Of a stretch of 64,000 nt of DNA, positions 33,913 through 45,777 are shown piece by piece. The first letter of the stretch is position 1. Each line of letters starts with the position of its first letter. The notes under the pieces are model-generated. The model was not told the origin of the DNA and ran no database searches. It saw only the letters and a list, made by a program, of their open reading frames with translations. Source of the DNA: Dacryopinax spathularia (lineage: Eukaryota > Basidiomycota > Dacrymycetes > Dacrymycetales > Dacrymycetaceae); the NCBI GenBank assembly GCA_037974965.1, contig JBBPFI010000008.1:310001-374000 (forward strand). The letters are read 5' to 3'. Made by a program: the position numbers and the translations under genes.

Positions 33913-35057
33913 TGGTGGGATCCAAAGGCTTTTGGTGTAGCCTCGATTTGTGAAAAAGTTGAGCAAGCAGTCACCGCAAGTTCTTGGGGTGTATAGGAAG
34001 AGAAGTCAATCGCCGGGACGCGAAGATCTGCATGCTGAACGGAGCAAGTCGTCCGGATCCGTGAAGGCCAATGGCGCCGCAGTTGTCTATCACGCCCGGA
34101 GGAGATCGATATACAGAGGACTAAGGTTCTGGGAGGGAGCCCCACTCGTCCTCCACTTGGCCACACCTATACGAGAACAGCGGCCCAAGCGATAAAATCA
34201 GCAGGTTCCCAGGTTCAGGGAGGTGGCACCAGGAAGGGTGCGGAGGCAGATGTTCGGAGCTCCGCCTGGAGGGCGCTCACCGTGAACGGAGCTGGGTGGC
34301 AAACCCACCAAGCCTCCGGCCCGTCTTGGCAATACACAGGTTGTCCCACAACCAGGCTCCTCGCCTTCATAACGGTCCTGCTTTTAGTGATGACGCTTCT
34401 TCGATCCTCAGCAACAATGAAGGGCTGAACGGAGCTCCGCTTCTGGGCTGCCGTTGGTGCGGGAGTCTGGCGCATGGTAAGGCACCGAGCGGAGCTCCGG
34501 CCGTTCCAATCGACCCAATAGGTAATCCGCACCGAGCTCCGCGCGAAGCAAAGACATGGAGAACAGTCAAACCGGAGTTCCTTTCTGCATTCCGCCGTGA
34601 AACACGTCGTGCTTGCCGCCGAGACTGCCGCTGAGCACTCGCATCCCATTGGCAAGTCGGATGACAAATTTGGCCCTTGCAGGCAGGCATCGCATGCGCT
34701 GCAGGGGATTAAGCAGCGATTCTAGCTAGCACCCGCTTCGAATACACCCCTTCGTGGTAAGTGCACGCCGGCCACAAGCCTTCGAGCCGAATGCCCGAAC
34801 TCTCCATCGCTAGGTATTCAGGAGTCAGGGGTCATTATCCGTTACACATGTCGGTGGAAAGCCAGGCCTGGCCGGACGTCTCTATTTCCATGGGCACTTG
34901 AGAGCTCAGACTGATGTAAAATAAGTTGCTTTTCGGGCCCTTGGCCGCGTCGCGCGAGCAATGCGACTTGAACTCGGCTCTCTTCCTCTCACCCTCCGCA
35001 GGATCCGCTGGCCCAGATGGATACAAGGCATGAGGAGAGTATCCAGGAGTTCCTAGA

Positions 35058-36625
35058 ATGCATCGAATTGACGCGAGGCGCCCCAACGAGATGCCCACCA
35101 TGGATGGAGCGTATGGAGCTACGCCGCAGCCATTACGAGGTACGTATATGCTCTGGGACGATCAATCGAGGGTCATAACAAAGCAGACATTGGTCGACAC
35201 CATCGTCGAAGTCGCACCCCAATGCTGTGTTGACCTTCCTCACGGTTTCCTGTTCCCGTTTTCTGCAGCATATCGGGCGAAGCTTTGCACAGCCCGTGCT
35301 GAATCAAGGCGTGCCGGTTTGTCCGCTCCCGTTCTTAAAAAGACGGCCAGAGCAGATCACCCCAGCGTTGAACCACAATTCCCTTCGAATGAGACTCATA
35401 CTTCGAAAGATCCGAAGGAAGCTCAGGCAGCTTCAGATGGAGGGAGCGAGGAATCGGGCCTGGCAGTTACTGAACGTCTTGCCCCTTCGTTGGGGAAGCA
35501 CGGTGTCCCTGACGACGACACTGCCACGACTGAGCCCACGATTGACGCTGAAGAAGGACCCGAGCAATCCACAGAAGACGAGAAGGATCAAGCCAGCTGC
35601 CATACGAACCAGCCGGCGAACAGTTCAAAAGGCAGCACATCCGGCGAGGCCTCCCGATCTTCTAAAGTCGGAAATACTACGCGCTTTTGCGGAATGGAGA
35701 GCGATTCTTGCGAGGGCACGGAAGGAGACTCTCCAGGAGATCGTCACTCCTGTCCCCAGAATGAGGCCACATCCGCGGGCGCAGGGTCACCTGAGATTCC
35801 TGTCGAAATGATCGATCCGGTCCTGCGCGGTGCCCCTGATACTCTGCCTGCGTCTGATCCATACACCACACGTCGAACGCCTTTGCCGGATGATCTTGCC
35901 CTGCCAGAGGGTGTCGGTCCCGCGGGACCAGCCGAGATACAGGAGGTATGTTCAATCTTGTCCTCTCAATCCATCGTTTGAGAGGACTTTGTTTAGCTAC
36001 AGAATAACACGGCCGCCAGCTGCGTCACAACAGTGCAAGGAGAAACCCACGCATCGTCCCAGACAGCAGAAGGGTCAAGTTGCCCTGTACGTCCATTCAC
36101 TCTATTGGCCTTGTTCGTCGCCAACCGTTATGCTGATACCATTACTCCTCACCGCAGGAACCCCCCCCCGGCGTGGATCAACCACAGGTCCCTGCTCCTC
36201 AGGCTGACTTGCCTGCGAACGCTGTCGCCCAGCCAAGGGTAGGCCACCCCGTAGGGGAAGGAGATGTTCATCAATCCGATGATCAAGTGTCTTCTGCCAT
36301 GCCTTCTAAGCGGCCATTCGAAGGCGACGCCTCGCTTCCATCTTCCAAACGCCACAAGATTACATCTGATGCAACGGACCCGGCGGTGGGGAAGCGTCTC
36401 GGCAAAGGCTTAGTCGGCACGTGGCCATTCCCTCCTTCCCTTCGCTCGTTTTGCTCATGGCCATCAGATATTGGCGCAACGTTCAGTACGATCACCTCGG
36501 ATCTTGCCACAGCCGAAGGCTCTCTCATATCTGGTTGGAAAGTCCTCGGTGAGCTAGAGTCGGCCATGGCAAAGAAATTCGGTGGACGGCTGGGGGTCGC
36601 CTCTGGCAAAAGCTGCACGGAGTAA
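35058..36625 (+). CDS. hypothetical low-complexity protein (479 aa)
   Basis: Three exons, 35058-35945, 36003-36086, 36158-36625, join in frame to 1440 nt; introns of 57 and 71 nt have GT-AG ends. Function unknown. Residues 1-80 may be folded (MLWDDQSRVITKQTLVDTIV, then LPHGFLFPFSAAYRAKL). Residues ~90-400 are rich in Ser, Thr, Glu, Pro and Gly, so disordered. A short basic stretch (MPSKRPFEG, then SKRHKITSD) may be a nuclear signal. The last 80 residues look structured again (GTWPFPPSLRSFCSWPSDIG and ATAEGSLISGWKVLGELES). The start was taken as the first ATG of the open frame; an upstream exon cannot be excluded. Confidence 0.5.
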
Positions 36626-37277
36626 GGTATATAGTGTCCGGCCATTTTGTCCCTGTTTTCAGCCTGTGAGCTACTTTGTTCTTCTGCTGTTGTAGCTCAT
36701 CAGTAGGTGACCCTGTTTACCTATTCATTGTTTCACTAGCGAATAACATCGACGATCGAGCAGCAATCAAGGGACGTTCAACCGACCACCACATAAACCG
36801 AGAAGGAACCCCACTGATTGCCACGAATTAGCACTGCACAATTTGTGGGAGCTAGAAGATGAGTTTTTCCCACCAAGTCAAGGAAGTGGACGGGGCCTGC
36901 GTCATGTCTCAGTGAAGCAGTAGCTGTTGTAATATGCCGGACCGTCGACGAGCACGTCCACTAGGCAGACGCTGACGTCGTTAAGGCCCGCGCGGAGGTC
37001 CGCTTGCGTCTAAACAGGTTGCATACTAGGAATGAAAGCTCCGACGCGACGGGCGGCCTTTGTGTGATTGTGTGTGTTGCCTTGGTGATCGAGGGATATC
37101 ATGCAGGTATCGTCTTTGCTGCTCGGAATCGGAGCCCGGCGCGCAGTAGGGGTGTGAATGGATGTCCGAACGGGTCGTGAATGCGAACGCGCTCTTGATC
37201 GATCGATTCCTAGCTTCGGAGCTCTTGCAAGAAGTGGACACTCCCCTTTACACGCAAGCGGAGATCCGCTCGAAACA
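36626..37277. other. intergenic, with variant palindromes
   Basis: Holds CGGAGGTCCG near 36988 and CGGAGATCCG near 37259; no gene seen. Confidence 0.4.
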
Positions 37278-37873
37278 GAAGTTTTTAGTCCGATGCCATT
37301 GACAATGCGCGTTTATTCGTCGGATGCCACCGACTCCGCATATTTAGTCGGATGCCATCCGGCCAGGGTCTTTTGCAGCGTGCTTAAGTCTCCCAGACAT
37401 GAATATGGTGGCTTGGAGGGACGTTAAGTGTTGAACCTGTTGTAGAATATGTATATCAATATTTCTGCACTATTCTTCTTCCACCGTCAACAGGAGCTTT
37501 GGCCGCACTCATGTATAAGCATATATGCTTGGAAATGAAATGACAAATATGCTCTCCAAGAGCTTATCCCAGGTTGACTTTTTGACTTACTTACCAAGCA
37601 CAAATCACTCTACTTTCAGGCCCCTAAAACCTTGAAGTGCCTTAGCAGAGGAGCAGCCCATATTTGGAAACATATTTACGCCTTATTCACCTTGAGGCCA
37701 TGCTATACCACAGGTGGGGACACTTAACATCCCTACAACCCACCATATTCATGACTGCTGGAGTTAGGCGGCCTGCAAAAGACCCTAGCTGGACGGCATC
37801 CGACTAAATATGCGGAGTCGGTGGCATTCAACAAATCAGCGTGTATTGTTGATGGCATCCGACTGAAAACTTC
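37278..37873. mobile_element. MITE-like non-autonomous element with ~155-bp terminal inverted repeats
   Basis: The left arm (37278-37432) and right arm (37720-37873) are inverted copies, roughly 80-85% alike, around a ~290-bp centre. Both arms begin GAAGTTTT and contain two or three copies of GTCGGATGCCA/T. No ORF is present, so it would depend on a transposase elsewhere. GAAACA occurs directly left (37272-37277) and again at 37878-37883, four bases beyond the right arm; it may be a target duplication or chance. Superfamily not assigned. Confidence 0.65.
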
Positions 37874-38390
37874 ATTTGAAACATCAAAGGATGAGGCTCC
37901 ACAGCCACGGTTGAATGCTCTGTTTCTCCTTCCACACTATAATACATGACATTTGTCCCCATGTCAGAGTTGTCGTTGTCATGGTAGCAGCGACTCCATT
38001 GCTAGTTCCATGGTAGGAAACACATAGTGCCGGGCAGACTGCACCAAGTCCCATGCAGGCTCCAAGTGCTGCTAGTATGAGGTTACGGATGGGCCATAAC
38101 CCTGGGAACCTCCACCCTGCCGCACACCGCACCCCTCAAGCACCCGAAAAGCACCTGCCTCACCCTAGATGCACCCTGTAGTCACTCCAAACACAGTATT
38201 CACTCACCTGCCACCTTGTATTCACTCATCATGCACTCCCCACTCTCTGTGCATTCCTCTAGCATTCCCTGGACACCCGGGAATCACTCATACCTCTGCA
38301 CTCCCAATGCTCCCTGTGCGAGTGCAGCTCTGCTTGCTGTCAGGGTCCTCACCTTTGGCACCCCCTCCTTACTGCCTGCTCACCTTGCCA
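37874..38390. other. intergenic, C-rich, nothing recognised
   Basis: Pyrimidine-rich with many CACCC/CACTC words but no clear unit, ORF or transposon border. Confidence 0.4.
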
Positions 38391-38734
38391 GGGAAGAGAT
38401 ACTATTAGGTTAGACCCAGAGCATCAAGGGATAATGTCAATATGGCTTTTTGGTGGTGTCCCGTGCCTATTTCAGAGTTGAAAAGAATACTATAAAGCAG
38501 AGTCAAGTTGAAGAGGTAAAAGGAACTAGTAAGGGGCAAACAGAATTGATAATGAATGTCTACTACACATCCCGGCTTATATACAAGTCTATGTAATGGT
38601 TTTGGACCTTTACGTCCTCCTTTTTGTATCCAAAGCACAAGTTTTGGATCGCAGATCCAGTCCAGCAATCCCTCCCATGCACCCAGTCCCTGTGTTGAAG
38701 TTGCGAAAGTGCCAAAGTTCCAATAAGCAGCTCA
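38391..38734 (-). repeat. LTR of element 1, heavily CpG-depleted
   Basis: Read on the minus strand it begins TGAGCTGC at 38734 and follows the LTRs at 45202 and 54718 along its length. Many of the differences are CG in those copies against TG or CA here, the footprint of cytosine methylation and deamination or a RIP-like process. Confidence 0.85.
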
Positions 38735-38851
38735 TCCACGCCCCACCTTAGATCTTGACTGTCCCCAGTCAACTGAGTCGTGGAATGATATGCGGGCACA
38801 ACATGGAACAAAAGAGAGCATTGGAACAAGATGGGAAAAACAGAACAGGGA

Positions 38852-38977
<126 letters not shown>

Positions 38978-40242
38978 TGAATATTGGGCAGTGACCAAGA
39001 CATTGTTGGGATATATCCGGTACAAGTCTGATGGATTGGCGGCAGGCATATCCAATCATTATGGCAGCATTTGATCGGTTTTGCCATTTCGAATGTTGAC
39101 TTCTCTGAATTTCTGTCAGTCCCTGCCAGGGTCCTTGCCAAAGGTGAAGCACGTGTCAATGTCCGCATGCGGAACCAAAATTTCAACTCATCATGTATGT
39201 CTCTCATGTTGTCCATTTCATTGTCTCTCTCTTTTCTCCAGTCTTGTCACTATCGATATCGCCATCAACTCTTAATTCCTTTTCTTCAAATGTCTATGGC
39301 GCCTCGGATGCAGCCCAAAGAATGCCTTTGCCGGGCCGAAATGGAGCTTGCCGAGCTTTGCATCGCCCAGGACGAATGCAAGCAACGCGCTGCGGCGCGC
39401 AAGTCAACAACACCCGCCAGAACGACATCGAAGGCAGCGGAGGAGGAGGAGAAAGAGGAAGGAGAAGTAGGGGAGATTGAACCGGTGCGCCTGGTATTGT
39501 TTTTCGACTGAAATCTGTTGCTGACAACGTTATAGGAAGCCGACAGTGAGATGGAGGCAGCCGGTATCACTGCGCCCACCGATGATCAAGGCGAAATGGT
39601 CGCGCCGGCCAATGAGGCTGAAGAAGTGGCCAACATGGTCGTTGACGGTGCTGAGGAGGCCATCCCAACTGAAGAAGACATTGTGCCGGCTGCGGACAAC
39701 GTCGCGATCGCTCAGGATGTCCCGATAGAGGAAGACAATGTGCCCGCGCCTGCACCAAAGGTCGCGAAGACGGCCGCTGTGCCAAAGGTCGCCGAAAAGG
39801 CAAAGTCAACCTCCGTCCAGAGGTCAGCTACGCTGAAGCCCATCACGCCAAAGGAGAAGATGCCGGCACCGGTTGCTGAACCAGTCAAGAAGGTTGCAGC
39901 GAAGTCCATCGTTGCGCCCAAGAAGGTTGTTGCGGCTCTGGCCATTATCGACTATGTCGATGCGGAGGAGTCGTTTGAGGAGGCGCTGGAGTCAGAGGAG
40001 GAGGTGATTGAGTCGGAGGAGGAGATTACGGAGGTTGTCCCGGTCATTTGAAGCGTCCAGGAGGTCTCGATGGCCATCCCGGTGAGGCCGGAAGACCATT
40101 GGGTGTGGTTGGCGAAGGACGACAATGTTTGCACCTTTCGCGTAAGTTTCCTTTTTCTGTTTTGGTTTGCCCTGCGCTAATACGGGTTTGTAGCACAAAA
40201 TGATGGCTGCTCTGGCAGCCAAGAATGGCACGATCGCGGATG

Positions 40243-43200
40243 CGGTGTGTGATCCTTTCCTTCCCCAGGTGTGCAGGAGAGATCTTAGGTGCGATGGGCA
40301 GGTAGAAGACCGAGGGGAAATGGGACGACAAGATCAAAGTACCAAAACAATATTTCGTTTTGAGAAGGCGGTGCAAGATGTTTCAATGGGGCGAACAAGA
40401 CGGGGTTCACAATCCATAGTGGTCATTCGCATCTAGCTTCGTACCTACCGCTCCTGTATATGTAAGGCCTAGTGCAGGTACCAAATTTTACCTTCACTCC
40501 GGACGATACCAGAATCTCGCATGGAGATTTCAGTCTCCGCCTGGACCGGCTAACTGTTCCGAGATCTCGAGCCAAGCTGGCCAGCCCTAGATCCCGTTCT
40601 GAGATCCGGTCGCGACTACTTGTTCCGAGATTCTGCGCCCAGGGTCCATCGGCCACGAGTAACCACCTGTTGCCTCGTTCCCCGCTCAGGAGGAGAAAAC
40701 CCCTCACATAGTCCTAGGAACTTCAGACGTGGCCTTCCACGGCCATCCCCCCCCCCCCCCCCCCCCGGCTTTTCGTACTCCAGTATTTGTCTTGGTTACT
40801 CGGTTCGAGAAAGCAAATGAAGATGCTTCTGGATCGAATGGTTCCGGCCAAGTGGCGCCGGTATGCCCTTCGTCGTCTCGAACTTACAATGAACCGGCCG
40901 ACTCATTGCTCCAACCATCACTCTCGTCATGCCTACTCAAGGTCATCGCCGTTCACAATTCTGGAACCCGCCCCTGGATATCCGCCTCTCCATCCCGGAT
41001 GAGCCCTGGTCTCGCCCTTTGCAAGCTTGGGATGGATACCCTGCGAGATGGCGCAAGTTCGGTCCATCTGGGTGCATCCCACTGATTGCCTTCCTGGCTC
41101 TCTTGATGCAGTTCGTCTGACCACTTCTCCAGAGCGACCTTTGCCGGGAAGCGAATGAACACGTCGAGTGGTCCCCCACCAAGAGAGACACATTGGCCGG
41201 GTGGCTCGCCTTCGTCGCCAGTCGTCGACAAGCGGGGTGGTTCACGGATCACCAATTCGGCTGCTTTTCGTCCTTAGTCCAGACCGCCCCAAACAGAGTG
41301 TACCGCCGCGCCCTGCGCTACTTGGAAAAGTGGGGCCTTGTGGACAAGATGGGTACACCTCTCCCCATCTTTGCCAACTGCTCTTCTGAAGCCTCCGACC
41401 AGATTATTCCTTCTGATTTCGATCCGACCCGCCGCAACGTTGAAAACGGTTCTCCAATCGAGCTTCATAGCTGGTGGTATTCTCGGGGCAGGAACCTGCG
41501 GCAAGAAAGGGATCCGATGTTCCGTGACAAGACCACCCGGATAATGGTTGCGCAGCAGACGCTCTCTGGCGACTACACCAGGCGACTCTCCCTTGCCTAC
41601 CTCGAGCTCGTGCTTGGACGATTGTGCGGTGAAACTGTTCCGGGTCGTGCCACTAGACTCGCTGGCTTGGTGGTACGCCCATCCCTTTCCTTCCTCTCCC
41701 ACTTTCTCACGCCTTTCTTCTACACAGCGGACGTGCGTTACACATTATCGCTCTTCCTTTGTCCCGTTAGGCGACCTTGCCAACATCATTACCGCCGCGC
41801 TCTGCCTTGTCCTTGAGTGTCACTGGATGGCCTACAACGAGCTGAATCCCTTCCAGCTTTTTGGTTCCAATTTCCTTCTCCGTTTTTGACTTCCAGCCGG
41901 GAAACCAGAACAAGAATTCGCCCTGAGATTTGAGGAGCCGGTTGGCGCTGAGGAAAACCGCTCATACCCAGTTGACCGCGCGATCCGTCTCCTTGCTGGC
42001 TCCCCTTATCCATTGTCACCACGAAAACTGGTTAAATGGGCCAGCCGCATCGTGGACACCATCAACTCGCTTGCTGCTACCCTCGGACACCATCCTGATC
42101 AAGCCACCCCCCTCATCTACTCGATTCTGTATGTCTATGCCGACACCTTGCGTGGTATAGAGGTCGAGTGCGATGTCGTGTCCGACATGGATTACAGCAG
42201 GCTCGAGACGCTCCACGCCGAGTTCGGCCCCTGGCCTCCCGCCGTTTCTTACCAAAAGGATGAGATCCCTACCGACCTTGGGCTGTTCATGGCCTATGCC
42301 GCAGGGTTGGCCAATCACCTCCCGTCTCTCGATGGCGATGTTGCGACCTTGGGGGAAGCCCAAGAGTGGTCTTCCCAATTGTATCCTCTGGTACGTCATT
42401 CTCGCGTCAAGCTCTCCGTCCCGTTTCTCATTTCGAATCCTCCAGAGCGTTCCCCTACGCCGTTTCTTCGATACAAGAATCGTCTTTAGTCCCGGTTTTG
42501 GCGAGGCTGTTGGTCGCATTCTCGCCACTGCCATTAAACTCCGTAACCAATTCCGGATCCCTATTGCACTTCCTATCGAAACCCTTTTGCCTTCTTTCCT
42601 CTGCGTGCATGACCTGGCCGAATTCATCGAGTCCGGCGACAAAACCGACGGCGACATCTCCTCCTTGGGACACATTTCCAGCCCAGCACCTTCCCGCCAT
42701 ACCATTCTGAAGGGCGGACAGATTCTTGCATGCGATTCAATGCCTGCCGCTGCTTTCCACGAAGCTGTCTTCCCAGTGGAGACTACTCGGTACATCATGC
42801 GCGATGTCACCTCCGGCCGCGCTTCCCTACGCCCGTCCGGCTCCAAAGCCCCCGCAGAAGAAGAGGACAACTCTTCTCCTCCTTCCGGCTCGGAATTTGC
42901 CCCAGATTCTGGGGCCGAGACTCCCAATTTGGAAAACGACGTCATCGAGATTCTGACTCGAGATCTCAGATTGGGAATTCGGGCCGGACGATCGGGTCCA
43001 GCACCGCCACGCGGGATCAGAACCGCCGATCACATCCAGATGCGCGCCAGCACCCGTCACTCCGCCACTCTTCCCCAGATGCCATCTTCTTCTGCTCTCA
43101 GCCTCTACTACAAGATGCCCTCAAAACGCCCTGCGCCCTCCAATGCACTCAAGTGGGGCCCTGTCCTCCTGCTGCCCGACCTAAACGCTCACCCGCGCCC

Positions 43201-44919
43201 TCGCCTCGACGACCCCGTCCGCACCCAAGAGCTCCGCAACATGTTTGCCAACTTCCAAACGAAGAGCAAGGTCGTTGCTGGGATCGATCTGTTCGACTTG
43301 CTCCTCCCGTACGACCCTGTCGTTTTTGACATCCGCAGCAACAATGGGAAAGGACCCTCCTACTTGCAGGTGAACAAGTGGCAGTTCGTGCAGGTTATTG
43401 GGCATAAGTTGGCGACGCAGCGCCCCCTTCTGGTGCGCCTCCTATTTCCTCCTTTCTTGCATGGATCTTCCGAGCTGATTTCTCGATTCGATAGTTCGCT
43501 GGGGAGTTTTATGGTTGTGCTGGTGACCACCACGTCCCGAAGTCACAAAAGTACGGTTTGCTCTGGTTCTGCATCCATTTCGTCGGATACCCCTGCTTCA
43601 AATGCCAGTCTGGCACAGGGTGCTCCTTTTGGACCATCCGGTATTCTGACGGTGCGCCCTGCCTTTGTCTTACCGACATGCTCCCCTTGCTCATTCATAT
43701 CTTGCAGTTCCTTGTTGATTTGTCGACTTGCCCGACAAGCACGCGCCCCCTCGGTCCCAAGCGACATACGATGACGAGTTTGAAGACACCATGATGCGCT
43801 GGTTGTACCCGAAGCCTGAGCGCGCGAAGGTCCGAGGCAAGAAGTGGGACGTCCCAGTTGGGAACTACATTCCATTCAAAGCGCAGCCCAGTGTTGCTAG
43901 CAGCGAGGCCACTGCTAGCCCTGCGCCCGCCCGCGTAACCTCTCTCCCTTCCAAACCCAGTACGTATTACCCGCACGAGCTCTCGTTTCGAGATATGACC
44001 TCCTTTTCTCGATTCGGTTTTCCAGCCCGCGCATCCTCCCTCGCCTCCTCTCCTCTTCTCCAGACGCCTACGGCCAGGGCGTCCGCTACCCGCCTCGGGA
44101 CCGCGTCCCTGCTATCGAGACAGTGGGCGGAACGAAACACCCTTGCCCTCTCTCCCCTGTCCGGTCTACTACACAAGCACTAGTCCCCTCCGCCACACAG
44201 CGCATCAATTACAAGAAGCTTGTTGAAGTGGTCCGTGGTCTTCGCAAGTTGGCGGATATGCTGGAGCCAGGTGGAGATGTAATGATGGCAGAGCCCTCCC
44301 AGATGGACGGACTTCGTCGCGAAATTCAGAAGGAGCTCGTTCCTGCCTGGTCCTTCCTCCTCGCGCTATCTTCCCACCTCCGCGACCACCCTTCCTCCTA
44401 GTCCGTCAGTTTCTCCTTTTCTTCTACATAAGTGGTAGTAGCGTTCATCTGTATTCGGTCGGTAAAATGGGATTTTGTGTTTTTTGCCCACCTCGTCTTC
44501 GATTCGCGTTGAGATTTCGAATAGAGAATTTTGAATCAAGAAGAGAGATCTCTGTTCGAGAGTTCCCAGCAAGTGTCAACCAAAATGGTTGTTGTGGTTA
44601 ACTTGTTATAGCGTCGACCCGTGTCGAGGGTGTGTGCCAGCGAATATCGAGGCGCGGACGCGAATTCGACGTGTGACCCTTGTTTTCTTTCGTCCACCTT
44701 TCTTCCTCTGTGATCCCTACAAACCTTGATTCTGCTTCTATTCTCTTTTTTTGCTCGAAGCTCACACCTGTCTTCATCCATTCGTCTTCATCCATTCCAC
44801 GGTGTTCTATACTTTCGTTACTGTATCACGCTCCGAGATCTTGTCATCGGTTCTGGCATTCAATTCTCGAATTGAGACTTCTGGCCTGATTGTCATGGCG
44901 CTAAGGGCCCCTTCCCCTC
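40243..44919 (+). mobile_element. 4.68-kb insertion of unknown type inside the passenger gene
   Basis: Comparison with the intact passenger gene (element 2, near 53230-53300) shows that 40243-44919 is extra DNA: host sequence reads up to GATCGCGGATG on the left and resumes at GACAAAGTC on the right. CGG is present at both borders, compatible with a 3-bp target duplication. No terminal inverted or long terminal repeats were found. The insert contains a run of 18 or more C at about 40749 and one multi-exon gene (40929-44401). Its class is unknown. Confidence 0.6.
40929..44401 (+). pseudogene. unknown multi-exon gene inside the 4.68-kb insertion, probably broken
   Basis: Several long coding blocks are linked by introns of about 50-60 nt with GT-AG ends, for example about 41671-41771, 42390-42444 and 43431-43492. 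I do not recognise the protein. The N-terminus has DEPWSRPLQAWDGYPARWRK and a hydrophobic patch (CIPLIAFLALLMQ). Next come LAGWLAFVASRRQAGWFTDH and a Trp/Leu-rich central region (KWASRIVDTINSLAATLGHH, RRFFDTRIVFSPGFGEAVGR). A disordered Ser/Pro region follows, then a cysteine/histidine-rich segment (GCAGDHHVPKSQKYGLLWFC, then YPCFKCQSGTG), and the C-terminus has INYKKLVEVVRGLRKLADML. The frame appears broken in one or two places. It may be the defining gene of an unknown element, or a captured host gene. Confidence 0.5.
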
Positions 44920-45201
44920 GGACAAAGTCTGCATCTGTTACTTTGGTCCTGCAACGCAGGCGGCCTGGAAGAAGGCCTAGGTACCTTTTTTGGTCATTTC
45001 GATATCTTTTCGATCACTGACTTGCATTTATAGGGTGCTTCTGACTTCGTGGTCAGTGTATGCGGCCCTCCCATCGAGGAGGGGCAAGAGATTGCACCGA
45101 GCCCGGCACAGGTAAGCCTTTTTCGAACGTTTTTTGCAGGCATATGGCTAACTCATTGCTGTAGGTCATGGCAAAAGCGAAAGTGACGGCGCACAAACTG
45201 G

Positions 45202-45546
45202 TGAGCTGCTTACCGGAATTTCGGCCACTATCGCGACTTCGACATAGGGACCGGACGCACGGGCAGGAGCGCTGGGCTGGATCCGCGATCCGAAACCTGC
45301 GTTTCGGATATGAAAAGGGTGGCGGACGAGTCCGAACTCATTAGTTAGATTCGTATATAAGCAGAGATGTGTAGCAGACATCCGTTATCGATTCCGTTCT
45401 ACCCCTTTCTAGCTCTATCTATCACTTCGACTTGACCCCACGCCAGATCACTCTTTTCGACTCCGAAATATGTACGGGACACCACCGAAAAGCCATATCG
45501 ACGCTATCCCTTGATGCTTTGGGTCTAACCTAACAGTATCTATTCA
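45202..45546 (+). repeat. 5' LTR of element 2
   Basis: 345 bp, TGAGCTGC to TATTCA. It contains a TATATAAGC motif near 45354, a plausible promoter TATA box. Matches 54718-55061. Confidence 0.85.
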
Positions 45547-45777
45547 TTTGGAGGTCGATTTGGGATACCTTCGACTTGGCTTTCGACGTCCACTCACCGA
45601 TATAACGATACGAACGCTGTCAACCTGTCCACTCGTAGTGGAAAGCCGTACTCGACGGGCCCCTCTCGTCTACCGATTCGCGCTACCACTTCGAACCATA
45701 CCGTACGATCCCGCTCCGTCCCGGTCTCGTCCCGGATCATCGAAAAACTTTCTAACCGACACTCCGAAATATCCGAA

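Larger units (their letters stand above)
13105..34499. repeat. dispersed decamer palindrome CGGAGCTCCG (13 exact copies in this span)
   Basis: Exact copies start at 13105, 13736, 14317, 16652, 23684, 25074, 25705, 26286, 29771, 31779, 34255, 34430 and 34490 (three are the copy B counterparts of copy A sites). Variants of the form CGGANNTCCG (centres AC, AT, GG, GA, TC) also cluster here and out to about 37258. I saw none before about 12.4 kb or after about 37.3 kb. A given 10-mer is expected about 0.06 times in 64 kb. The two half-sites form CGG-N4-CCG, a geometry that Zn2Cys6 regulators can bind, but nothing here proves such a role. Confidence 0.8.
31644..35057. other. repeat-rich intergenic region with weak coding traces
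   Basis: Contains four decamer palindromes (31779, 34255, 34430, 34490), a degenerate 8-bp array (33826-33912) and two patches that look like gene remains, listed separately. The rest (31.8-32.0, 32.6-33.0, 33.9-35.0 kb) shows only short frames and CGGAG-rich repeat-like sequence related to the element at 12.5 and 24.4 kb. Confidence 0.5.
39290..45201 (+). pseudogene. passenger gene of LTR element 1, interrupted copy
   Basis: Antisense to element 1. It starts MSMAPRMQP, like the copy at 54233 in element 2, and follows it through the acidic EEEEKEEGEVGE block, the Ala/Pro/Lys-rich middle and the AIIDYVDAEESFEEALESEE stretch up to 40242. It then resumes at 44920 (FGPATQAAWKKA, then PPIEEGQEIAPSPAQ) until cut by element 2 at 45202. 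The 3' half, with the cysteine cluster, is absent. It is a fossil, split by one large insertion, truncated, with perhaps one or two smaller breaks. Confidence 0.75.

Noticed and set aside
40243-44919. Reading the 4.68-kb insertion as a giant intron of the passenger gene
   Set aside because: The sister copy has no intron at this point, and introns here are about 50 nt.
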